This document shows positions 1 through 5,043 of a DNA stretch of 6,737 bases, one piece after another. The first letter of the stretch is position 1; every line of letters begins with the position of its first letter. Both the position numbers and the translations under genes were made by a program. The notes under the pieces were generated by a model, which saw only the letters and a list, made by a program, of their open reading frames with translations, was not told the origin of the DNA and did no database searches. The DNA is from JBBRLA01 sp038231615 (GTDB lineage: Bacteria > Myxococcota_A > Polyangia > Palsa-1104 > JAEUJZ01), in contig JBBRLA010000484.1 in assembly GCA_038231615.1 (NCBI GenBank), forward strand, positions 1 to 6,737. Direction: 5' to 3'.

Positions 1-2
1 AG

Positions 3-227
3 ACGTGGGCGATCTGCGGCAACCTTCCCCTCTCCTTCCGGATGTTCTATCAGGAACTCGAATTTCTGTTATCCAAGCCGGGGTCGGCGAGCCCGCAGGT
101 GATCGGGAAGGCCTGGGTGGCCATTCGCGAGTTTGAGGACGAGAGACAAAAACTGGAGGACTACCTGACCGAACGGCTGGCGCAACAAGTCAAGCAGCGA
201 CTCGAGGGTTCTACCGATAGCGAGTGA
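3..227 (+). CDS. 3' end of an unrecognised gene, partial at the left edge
   Basis: The frame is open from the first complete codon to TGA at 225-227 (74 codons visible). An ATG lies at 42, but no Shine-Dalgarno sequence precedes it. The 13 codons before it keep the G/C-ending third positions of real coding sequence here, so I read this as the C-terminal end of a longer protein that starts outside the window. The visible part ends in a charged, probably helical or coiled-coil stretch (REFEDERQKLEDYLTERLAQ) and an acidic tip. I do not recognise the family and assign no function. The stop overlaps the start of the next small ORF by one base, which suggests translational coupling. If the protein really starts at 42, it is 61 residues. 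Confidence 0.55.
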   Translation, partial: TWAICGNLPLSFRMFYQELEFLLSKPGSASPQVIGKAWVAIREFEDERQKLEDYLTERLAQQVKQRLEGSTDSE

Positions 228-367
228 TGACAGACACCTTCGTCTGGCGGCGTCGGCCAAGTGCGACCAAGGCCACCTCAGATGTCTTCAAGAGGCAGGC
301 GCAGATCGTGAACATCCGCGACAGCATCCTATGGACCGCCGGCGAGACCCGGCGGACGGGCAAATAG
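227..367 (+). CDS. small basic hypothetical protein (46 aa), coupled to the upstream gene
   Basis: The ATG at 227-229 shares its A with the upstream TGA (TGATG), a classic coupling arrangement. The frame runs 46 codons to TAG at 365-367, and most codons end in G or C, as in neighbouring real genes. The product is Arg/Lys-rich (for example FVWRRR near residues 5-10 and a basic C-terminus), has no membrane segment and matches no family I know. A purine-rich GAGGGT lies about 18 bases upstream, too far for a normal ribosome-binding site, so initiation would depend on coupling. It could instead be the out-of-frame tail of the upstream gene after a frameshift. It ends 12 bases before the stop of the opposing desaturase gene. 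Confidence 0.4.
   Translation: MTDTFVWRRRPSATKATSDVFKRQAQIVNIRDSILWTAGETRRTGK
336..355. terminator. GC-rich hairpin near the convergent gene ends
   Basis: CCGCCGG (336-342) and CCGGCGG (349-355) form a perfect 7-bp stem with a 6-base loop. The hairpin lies in the last codons of the 46-aa ORF and about 25 bases past the desaturase stop on the other strand. Neither strand has a T-tract after it, so it does not fit a standard intrinsic terminator. It may still stall transcription or protect 3' ends between the two convergent units. Confidence 0.25.
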
Positions 368-379
368 CGACCGGTCGGT

Positions 380-1327
380 CTACTTGCCCTGCGAGCTGCT
401 GCGCTGAGGTAAAGGGGTGGCGCGTGGGTCGCAACGGCCCAGCTCGCGGTGCCAGGCGCGCACATCTGTGAAAAGGCCCAGTCGCTCGAAGAGGACCACG
501 GCCCACCACCCCAGGTCCACGTCGCCGGGTCGCATGCCCATGCGCGCCGAGCGGGGCAGGGCGTGGTGGTTGTTGTGAAACCCCTCGCCGAATGAGATCA
601 CGCCGAGCAGCCAGTTGTTGGTGCCGCTCTCGTGGGCGCCTTCGATGGCAAAGGGACGCTCGCCGTGGACGTGCGAGGCGTAGCCGATGTACCAGTGGGC
701 CAGCAGGCTGACTGCGACCCGCGCGCAGAAGCCGACAACCACGGCCTCGGGGCCGCCGAGCCAGAGAAGCAGCAGCGCCAGCGCCAGGTTGTGCAGGGGC
801 CAGGTGGCCTCTAAAAAGCGCAGCCAGCGGTCCTGCAAGAGGGCCGCGGGGATGCGGTAGCGCGCCCAGCCCAGTCCCGGTTCAGGATCGAAGCGCAGGT
901 GCAGGTTCCAGAAAAAGTCGCGGCCCGGCCCGTGGGCATAGGCGAAGTAGGGCGGGCAGTCGCCGCGGTTTTGCCAGTAGTCGCGAGTATAATGGAGGCG
1001 CACCCAGGACAGCGGCCCGCCGAGACCACTGAGGACGAAGAGGTAGACCAACGCCGCGCGGAAGATGCGCCCGGTGCGGTAGGTGCCGTGGATGACGCCG
1101 CGGTGCAGGCCGACGGAGTGGCCGGCGCACAGGGTCGGCAGGGTCAGGAGCGCCGCAATCAATCCGGTCCGTGGGGACAGGCAGAAGGGCAGCCCAGCGG
1201 CAGCGATGAGCAGATTTGCCCAAAGCCACAGGATCTTGCCCGGGTCGGCGCGGACGGAGCCCAGGTCCTTCGAGATGGGCGCGGCGGGCGCTCTGGGACC
1301 TTCGGATGCGTTGGCGGCACGGGTCAT
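380..1327 (-). CDS. membrane fatty acid desaturase-like diiron protein (315 aa) with a variant second histidine box
   Basis: It belongs to the membrane-bound fatty acid desaturase superfamily, whose members insert double bonds into acyl chains at a histidine-ligated diiron site in the inner membrane. Box I is H75-RGVI-H80, preceded by GHSVGL. Box III is EGFHNNHH (H251, H254, H255). The extra histidine seen before box III in stearoyl-CoA desaturases appears as H219. Hydrophobic segments lie near residues 33-66, 90-105, 178-190 and 194-213, giving the usual two membrane hairpins. Box II is atypical: where the family has HRxHH this protein has H112-YTR-D116, so two histidines are replaced by Arg and Asp. 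The start has a good GGGGAA ribosome site 8 bases upstream, lying inside the end of tetR, whose stop is only 4 bases away; the two genes are one operon. Substrate and position of the double bond cannot be told. Fold is near certain, activity less so. Confidence 0.85.
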   Translation of the reverse strand: MTRAANASEGPRAPAAPISKDLGSVRADPGKILWLWANLLIAAAGLPFCLSPRTGLIAALLTLPTLCAGHSVGLHRGVIHGTYRTGRIFRAALVYLFVLSGLGGPLSWVRLHYTRDYWQNRGDCPPYFAYAHGPGRDFFWNLHLRFDPEPGLGWARYRIPAALLQDRWLRFLEATWPLHNLALALLLLWLGGPEAVVVGFCARVAVSLLAHWYIGYASHVHGERPFAIEGAHESGTNNWLLGVISFGEGFHNNHHALPRSARMGMRPGDVDLGWWAVVLFERLGLFTDVRAWHRELGRCDPRATPLPQRSSSQGK

Positions 1328-1331
1328 GACG

Positions 1332-2120
1332 TCATTCCCCTTTTTTTATGGACGCGGGCGCGAAGAAAGCAGAGTCGAGGAGCCCGTCCATCCAGCGCAG
1401 GGACTCGGGCACCTGTGGCAGGGACAGGAGCATGAAGGAAAGCGGGCCCAGCTCCTGGGTGCGCTGGAGAAGTGCCGCGGTCGCGGCCTGCTGCTCGCTG
1501 CGGTCGAGGAGCCAGAAGAGCAGGATGGCGAGGTGCGAAAGATAGAGCAGCTTGCCCAGCGCCTGGCCCTGGTCGCCGGCCCCGGCATGTAGATGTACGT
1601 CGGTGGCCTCGGTGGCGACCCGGACAAACGCACCCTGCACTCGCTCACGGGAGAAGGCGGTGGCCGGTGCGAAGAGGCCGTCTTCGCCGCTGCCAAGCAA
1701 AGCCGGCAGGATGGACGTCATCAAGCGCCGATGGGGCGCAATGGTCGCGATGCTGAGCCGCACGGTGAAGACGAAGCGCGAGAGGAGCGATCCCTGGGGC
1801 ATCTGCCCAGCCTGCTCGGCGAAGCGCGCCGTCAGTTCGTCGTAAAGCGAGAGAACGATGGCGTGCTTGGTCGGGAAGTAACGGTACAGAAGGCCCAGGC
1901 TGGACCCGGCGGCGGTGGCCAGATCGCGCAACGTGGTGGTCTCGAAGCCGCGCTCGGCCATGATGGCCAGGGCGGTGCGGTACAGGCGCTCGCGGGTCTC
2001 GCTGCTCTTGGATGTGGCACCCGGTGGGCGCCCGGGGCGGGGGGTAGATTGCGAATCGCTAAGCGCCGCGGTTGTGGGTCGCGAAGCGCTAAGCGCCGCG
2101 GTTTTAGGTGAGGGAGCCAT
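1332..2120 (-). CDS. TetR/AcrR-family transcriptional regulator (262 aa), probable desaturase-operon repressor
   Basis: Residues about 42-92 form a TetR DNA-binding domain: ETRERLYRTAL, then AERGFETTTLRDLA, and the recognition-helix region ending in GLLYRYFPTKHAI. The rest (about 100-250) is the variable helical ligand-binding and dimer domain. The frame stays open up to 2321, but I start at the ATG at 2120: the upstream codons run through the two operators and back into the divergent gene, and no ribosome site supports an earlier start. No Shine-Dalgarno precedes the ATG at 2120 either, and a TATTAT -10-like box ends four bases before it, so the message may be leaderless. Residues 1-40 are a Pro/Ser/Ala-rich extension with a 10-residue tandem repeat (5-14 and 15-24) and a GRPPG motif common before TetR domains. 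It lies upstream of the desaturase in one operon, which suggests a role like DesT, sensing acyl chains; that is inference, and the ligand is unknown. Confidence 0.85.
   Translation of the reverse strand: MAPSPKTAALSASRPTTAALSDSQSTPRPGRPPGATSKSSETRERLYRTALAIMAERGFETTTLRDLATAAGSSLGLLYRYFPTKHAIVLSLYDELTARFAEQAGQMPQGSLLSRFVFTVRLSIATIAPHRRLMTSILPALLGSGEDGLFAPATAFSRERVQGAFVRVATEATDVHLHAGAGDQGQALGKLLYLSHLAILLFWLLDRSEQQAATAALLQRTQELGPLSFMLLSLPQVPESLRWMDGLLDSAFFAPASIKKGE
2049..2108 (-). repeat. two 30-bp tandem repeats coding a 10-residue repeat at the TetR N-terminus
   Basis: Two adjacent 30-base units (best aligned as 2051-2080 and 2081-2110) match at 26 of 30 positions. In codon frame they give PKTAALSASR and PTTAALSDSQ, residues 5-24 of the regulator. 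The shared core CGCTAAGCGCCGCGGTT is identical in both. The unit is a multiple of three, so copy-number change keeps the frame. This looks like a recent duplication in a disordered N-terminal arm. Confidence 0.8.
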
Positions 2121-2124
2121 GTAA

Positions 2125-2155
2125 ATAATATGATGAACATGTTCAAAAAGTGCAA
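2125..2155 (-). promoter_or_regulatory. candidate tetR-desaturase promoter
   Basis: On the minus strand a TATTAT -10-like hexamer (2130-2125) lies four bases before the tetR ATG. A TTGCAC -35-like hexamer (2155-2150) lies 19 bases further up, a slightly long spacer. Operator copy 1 fills most of the spacer and copy 2 abuts the -35 box, so a bound repressor would block polymerase. The expected transcript start falls on or next to the ATG, which would make the mRNA leaderless. Confidence 0.4.
2134..2145. promoter_or_regulatory. TetR operator copy 1, TGAACATGTTCA
   Basis: A perfect 12-bp palindrome, inside a 16-base element (ATGAACATGTTCAAAA, 2133-2148) repeated exactly at 2155-2170. It starts 14 bases upstream of the tetR ATG and overlaps the candidate promoter. 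A perfect palindrome in the gap between a tetR gene and a divergent gene is the usual form of a TetR autoregulatory site. That TetR binds here is inference. Confidence 0.7.
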
Positions 2156-2167
2156 TGAACATGTTCA
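2156..2167. promoter_or_regulatory. TetR operator copy 2, TGAACATGTTCA
   Basis: Identical to copy 1, with centres 22 bp apart (about two helical turns), so two dimers would sit on the same face of the DNA and could bind cooperatively. It lies between the tetR promoter and the ABM gene, whose ATG is 98 bases away, so it may act on both directions. Confidence 0.7.
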
Positions 2168-2179
2168 AAATAATGATCC

Positions 2180-2206
2180 GGCGCCTCCGGACTCGTCGGA
2201 CGCGCC
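2180..2206 (+). other. stem-loop in the possible leader of the ABM gene
   Basis: GGCGC (2180-2184) pairs with GCGCC (2202-2206), and TCCG (2186-2189) pairs with CGGA (2197-2200), with one C-C mismatch between the two helices and a 7-base loop. No T-tract follows, so it is not an ordinary terminator. If the ABM transcript starts near the operators, this hairpin would lie in its leader, about 60 bases before the start codon. Confidence 0.3.
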
Positions 2207-2265
2207 AGCGGGGATGGTTGCCAGGGCCAGTCCATGCTACATAAACCTGACTTAAAGGAGTCCAC

Positions 2266-2586
2266 ATGGCGGCGCCAGAGGACGGTTTACCCATCACCTT
2301 CATCGACATCTGGACCGCCAAGCCAGGCTCGCAGAACGAACTGGCCGCAGCGGTCCTGGAGATCTACGAAAGCCTCGTCCGACACCAGCCCGGCTTCCTT
2401 GGAGTCCGGCTGCACAAGAGCGTCGATGGCAGCCGCGTCGCCGCCTACGCCGAGTGGCGGGGCCACGACGCTCTGAAGGCGCTGCACGAAGACCTCGCCT
2501 TCCAGTCCGCCTGGACCCGTCTTTCCCCCTTTGTCGAGAGCCACGACAGCGGCATCTACCTGGTCTCGGCCACGATGGAGAGCTGA
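2266..2586 (+). CDS. antibiotic biosynthesis monooxygenase (ABM) family protein (106 aa)
   Basis: This is a small single-domain protein with the ferredoxin-like dimeric alpha-beta barrel (ABM) pattern: a first strand (residues about 9-17, ITFIDIWTA), then the PG turn (KPGSQNELAAAV), a helix to about residue 38, the typical HQPGFLGVRLHKSVDG stretch (40-55), a strand ending in AAYAEWRG, and a final helix with F78 and W82. Family members range from cofactor-free quinone-forming monooxygenases to heme-degrading and stress proteins, so the substrate cannot be named. The start is well supported by AAAGGAG five bases upstream. No signal peptide is seen, so it should be cytoplasmic. It is divergent from tetR and shares the operator region, so co-regulation with the desaturase is possible; whether they share a pathway is unknown. 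Confidence 0.8.
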   Translation: MAAPEDGLPITFIDIWTAKPGSQNELAAAVLEIYESLVRHQPGFLGVRLHKSVDGSRVAAYAEWRGHDALKALHEDLAFQSAWTRLSPFVESHDSGIYLVSATMES

Positions 2587-2607
2587 GTCGGCCCGGAAGC
2601 CCGGAAC

Positions 2608-2784
2608 TTAGGCCAGGAGCGCGGCCAGGAAGAGGGCGACGCCCAGGAACAGGGCCAGGCCGCCCGCGGCGACGAAGACGACGAAGGCGATGGGGTTTGA
2701 CCATTGCAAGGTCAGCGACTCGATCACCAGCCCGGCGATGATGAGGGCGGCGGCGATACGTATGCGGGTCTCGGGGGCGGTCAT
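2608..2784 (-). CDS. small membrane protein with two transmembrane segments (58 aa)
   Basis: I start at the second ATG (2784) because GGGGAG lies 8 bases upstream; the earlier ATG at 2829 would add 15 hydrophilic residues without a ribosome site. The product has a short charged N-terminus (MTAPETRIR), a first membrane helix at about residues 8-26, a short polar turn (QWSNP, 27-31) and a second helix at about 32-57 ending at the C-terminus, so it is a helical hairpin in the inner membrane. I know of no function for proteins like this. The gene ends 21 bases after the convergent ABM stop and faces away from the nuclease-fold gene, with an 85-base gap between the two start codons. Confidence 0.65.
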   Translation of the reverse strand: MTAPETRIRIAAALIIAGLVIESLTLQWSNPIAFVVFVAAGGLALFLGVALFLAALLA

Positions 2785-2869
2785 GGCTTCTTCTCCCCTT
2801 TCGGGTCGGCCTTCCGGCCCGGTTGCCACACCGAAGCGCTAGTCTTCAAGAACGCGAAAGGGGACGGGC

Positions 2870-3688
2870 ATGAGATCGACGCTGGGGCAGATGTTCCTCT
2901 ACGCCAAGGCGATCAAACATGAAGCGCTGGAGAATTTTCTCACCGAGGCCCTCGCCGGCGCCATTCGTCACGAGCCGGGGCCCTTTCTGGATTTGCTGGC
3001 GGCGCGAGTCCTGATTCCCCAGGATGTCTCCGCTGCCCCGATTTCGGTGACGACCCAGCTCTCGGTCGGTGGCGTGGGCATCTTCGATCTGGTCCTGTCC
3101 TGCGAGGACCCCAGATGGTCGGTCTGGATCGAGGTCAAGGCCGAGGCGGGTGAGACGGGGGATCAACTGAAAAGGTACCAGGAATACCTGGATGGACAAC
3201 CGGGCTACCACTTGCTCCTGCTCGGCCCCAAAAACCTGCTCTTGCTCGGCCCCGAAAGCCTGCGCAAGAAGGCGAAGTGGCTGTCGTGGCAGGAGGTGTG
3301 GAATGCCATCGCCCCGAAGAGCACGACGAGTCCCTACTGGCGCGATCTGAGGACCTTCTTGCAGGAGAGAAACATGGCCGACGATCACAACGAACCGCTT
3401 CGGGCCAGAGAAGTGGCCACGATGGAGCATGCCCGGTCTTTGCTCCTCAAGGTCCGCCGCATCCTCAAGCTCGTGGCCGAGTACGCCAACCAGCAATGGC
3501 CCGGTTCCGATTGGCCGGAGAGCGACGACGATCTGCAAAAGATTCTCAGCCAGCAGTTCTGGTCGCACAACCAACTTTCTATTTACAACAGGAGGCATCA
3601 CCACTGCGGCGTCAAGATTGGCGTCGGTCACCATGCAGAATATGATTACGAAGGCGTCTGGATCTTCGCCAACCCGAGCCCGAGGTAG
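2870..3688 (+). CDS. PD-(D/E)XK nuclease-fold protein (272 aa)
   Basis: The N-terminal half has the restriction-endonuclease-like fold. An N-terminal helix carries an ENFLTEAL motif (21-28), and the catalytic core reads D73 in GIFDLVL, E88-V-K90 in VWIEVKAE, and Q99 in QLKRYQEYL, matching the D...ExK...Q(x)Y order of PD-(D/E)XK enzymes. It resembles the PDDEXK_4 type, judged from the motifs only. All expected metal-binding residues are present, so it may be an active Mg-dependent DNase. Residues about 115-130 hold a duplicated LLLLGP strand (see the repeat entry). The C-terminal part (about 170-272) has a helical segment (183-208) and then a His-rich, aromatic domain (RRHHH near 241-245, then VKIGVGHHAEYDYEGVWIF) that I do not recognise. 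The start follows a GGGGACGGG ribosome site. The target is unknown; roles in restriction, defence or repair are all possible. Confidence 0.75.
   Translation: MRSTLGQMFLYAKAIKHEALENFLTEALAGAIRHEPGPFLDLLAARVLIPQDVSAAPISVTTQLSVGGVGIFDLVLSCEDPRWSVWIEVKAEAGETGDQLKRYQEYLDGQPGYHLLLLGPKNLLLLGPESLRKKAKWLSWQEVWNAIAPKSTTSPYWRDLRTFLQERNMADDHNEPLRAREVATMEHARSLLLKVRRILKLVAEYANQQWPGSDWPESDDDLQKILSQQFWSHNQLSIYNRRHHHCGVKIGVGHHAEYDYEGVWIFANPSPR
3212..3259 (+). repeat. two 24-bp in-frame tandem repeats in the nuclease-fold gene
   Basis: Units 3212-3235 and 3236-3259 match at 20 of 24 bases and encode LLLLGPKN and LLLLGPES (residues 115-130). The frame is kept. The repeat falls at the beta-strand that follows the QLKRYQEYL helix, so one extra hydrophobic strand or a longer loop has been added next to the nuclease core. 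Confidence 0.75.
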
Positions 3689-3727
3689 ACTTGGCAGTTG
3701 ACCCCTTCCCCGATCACGCTATGTTCT

Positions 3728-3753
3728 GCTCATGTTGAGGGAGCACGATGAGC
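3728..3753. other. inverted repeat in the convergent gap (3689-3761)
   Basis: GCTCAT (3728-3733) and ATGAGC (3748-3753) can pair over a 14-base loop; TGCTC (3727-3731) with GAGCA (3741-3745) is an alternative. This is the only clear structure in the 73-base gap between the nuclease-fold gene and the AlbA_2 gene. A second weak hairpin, ACCCT/AGGGT (3759-3775), overlaps the AlbA_2 stop. Neither has a T-tract, so a terminator role is only a guess. Confidence 0.2.
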
Positions 3754-3761
3754 GGGCAACC

Positions 3762-4775
3762 CTAGTCTTGAGGGTCGCTGAGTTTAGGCAGGGCAAAGTC
3801 CCAGTTGAACAGCTGGTCCTGATAGGTCTCTTCTCCATCAAATGAGATGGGTTGCATATCGAGGGCATAAATAATTCCTTTTAGCCTGAGGATTGCGCCA
3901 GCCGGAATCTCCTTCAGAGATGTTTCTCTCGGCGGCAGAATGGGCGTATCCTCTCCTGGGTAAATGATGACTCTCGGATCGGATCTCATTGTTACAAAAC
4001 CTGGATTGTTCTTGTAGGGCTGCTGTGCGGTAACATTCCATCCAGGAACGTCGGCGTCTACCAAGGCAATGAGTTCGTTCGAAGAGAGAAGTTCGTTCTG
4101 ATAGACTTGAATTGCTGGCTGCCGTGCCGCACCTCGTCCAGAATTTCTGAGATTGAGGACGAGTTTCAAGGCGGTCAGTTGTGTTCCTTGCCTAGCGCCT
4201 GTTGTCCATCTGCCCACCAGTTGTAGAGCTGGCTGCGCATTTCTGCTAAACATCGATGCCAGGACGGCATGAGGCATGTTCACCGTCTGGCTGGCAGTTC
4301 GCATGTAGTAGCGGTCAGTGATCTCCGCAGGCCCGTTGATGACACGATGCGGGCCGCCCAGGCTCAGAGGTACGTGCACAGCCACCACACCGGTTCCAGG
4401 CTTGTCGGGATCTTCAATCCGCTCCACCTTGACGCCGCCGATGGGCGGATCAGTGAGGTTCGGTATGTTGCGCTCGACCGCAGCTTGGAATCTGGCAGCG
4501 TCATCGAATGGGCAGATGCTCTGAACTCGATCAGGCTTTTTCCCCAGGTCCTTGGCGTGGACTCCGAACACCAGAACCCCACCTTCGATATTGGCGAACC
4601 CGGAGAGCGTTTTTCCGAGTTGCCCCTTGTCTCTGTCCCCCAAGTCGCTGCTCTTGATGTCCTCCTGCCTCTTGAACTCGAGGTGTAGGGACTCCTCAGC
4701 CTCGGTGTCCTTCCATCGCCGGACTCCGCTCCAGCCGTCCTTGATGATGGTGTCGAAGATGTTCTTAGCGCTCAT
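3762..4775 (-). CDS. Schlafen/AlbA_2-domain protein with an unrecognised C-terminal domain (337 aa)
   Basis: Residues about 25-160 form an AlbA_2 (Schlafen AAA_4, formerly 'divergent AAA') domain. The signature ESLHLEFK (28-35) carries the E/K pair, and LSGFANIEGGVLVFGV (57-72) is the family's GG-hydrophobic-GV motif. Such domains bind nucleic acid; in some Schlafen proteins the acidic residues support RNA cleavage, and bacterial members often occur in regulators and defence loci. Residues about 180-337 look beta-rich (LTALKLVLNLRNSG and later strands) and match nothing I know. No helicase or winged-helix tail is present, unlike longer AlbA_2 regulators. No Shine-Dalgarno precedes the ATG; a CATAGT -10-like box lies 7 bases before it. 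Codon use is visibly less GC-rich than in flanking genes (many codons end in A or T), which suggests a different origin. It is convergent with the nuclease-fold gene. Confidence 0.75.
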   Translation of the reverse strand: MSAKNIFDTIIKDGWSGVRRWKDTEAEESLHLEFKRQEDIKSSDLGDRDKGQLGKTLSGFANIEGGVLVFGVHAKDLGKKPDRVQSICPFDDAARFQAAVERNIPNLTDPPIGGVKVERIEDPDKPGTGVVAVHVPLSLGGPHRVINGPAEITDRYYMRTASQTVNMPHAVLASMFSRNAQPALQLVGRWTTGARQGTQLTALKLVLNLRNSGRGAARQPAIQVYQNELLSSNELIALVDADVPGWNVTAQQPYKNNPGFVTMRSDPRVIIYPGEDTPILPPRETSLKEIPAGAILRLKGIIYALDMQPISFDGEETYQDQLFNWDFALPKLSDPQD

Positions 4776-4782
4776 GGCCCGA

Positions 4783-4812
4783 ACTATGACCCAAGTGGCA
4801 GGAGAGGATCAA
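4783..4812 (-). promoter_or_regulatory. candidate promoter of the AlbA_2 gene
   Basis: On the minus strand TTGATC (4812-4807) and CATAGT (4788-4783) are 18 bases apart, resembling sigma-70 -35 and -10 boxes at 4 of 6 positions each. The -10 box is 7 bases from the ATG, so the transcript would start at or next to it. This agrees with the missing ribosome site but is weak on its own. Confidence 0.25.
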
Positions 4813-4871
4813 GCGAAGCAGGTGAGGGTGGGTATGATCAACTCTCATTGCCTTTGTCTGCCTTGGTTCTC

Positions 4872-4964
4872 TTAAGTGCCTTCGCGATGTGTTTGATCGC
4901 ATACGCTCAACCCGCGGCCCAGCTCGAAGGTCAGGGTGCCGGTCTCGGTGAAGGAATAGTAGTT
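4872..4964 (-). pseudogene. possible decayed gene fragment, beta-strand-like peptide
   Basis: The spacer 4776-5043 holds no intact gene. On the minus strand from 4964, right after an in-frame TAG (4967-4965), 30 codons run to TAA at 4874-4872. The first 19 encode NYYSFTETGTLTFELGRGL, and 18 of the 19 codons end in G or C, just as in real genes here, while the rest of the spacer is not biased. There is no start codon or ribosome site. I read it as a scrap of a lost gene. The alternating hydrophobic/polar pattern would suit an outer-membrane beta-strand, but the family is unknown, and chance is not excluded. Confidence 0.3.
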
Positions 4965-5043
4965 CTAGGGGTACCTTGAAGGAAAAAGCAAGACCCATAC
5001 CCGTTTCAGCAAAGTAATTTGCCCGGGGTCTTTGCGCGCGACC

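Noticed and set aside
899..2111. Long plus-strand frames (178, 169 and 172 codons) across the desaturase and tetR genes
   Set aside because: They are antisense to well-supported genes, low in complexity (Arg/Gly/Ala-rich), and lack ribosome sites and recognisable domains.
2133..2170. Direct repeats as a minimal CRISPR array or a replication-origin iteron set
   Set aside because: There are only two copies, the spacing is 6 bases, each is a palindrome, and they sit in a promoter between divergent genes; an operator pair fits better.
2121..2321. 67-residue N-terminal extension of the TetR frame up to an ATG at 2321
   Set aside because: It would translate the two operators and overlap the start of the ABM gene. 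It has no ribosome site and ends before the natural start at 2120.
2846..3634. 262-codon open frame on the minus strand, antisense to the nuclease-fold gene
   Set aside because: The plus strand there has a clear ribosome site and the ordered D...ExK...Q motifs. Long antisense frames are expected in GC-rich coding DNA, and the product looks like no family.
4765..4998. 77-codon minus-strand frame upstream of the AlbA_2 gene
   Set aside because: It has no ribosome site, overlaps the AlbA_2 start, and becomes His/Arg-rich; a different frame there has the coding-like bias (the fragment at 4872-4964).
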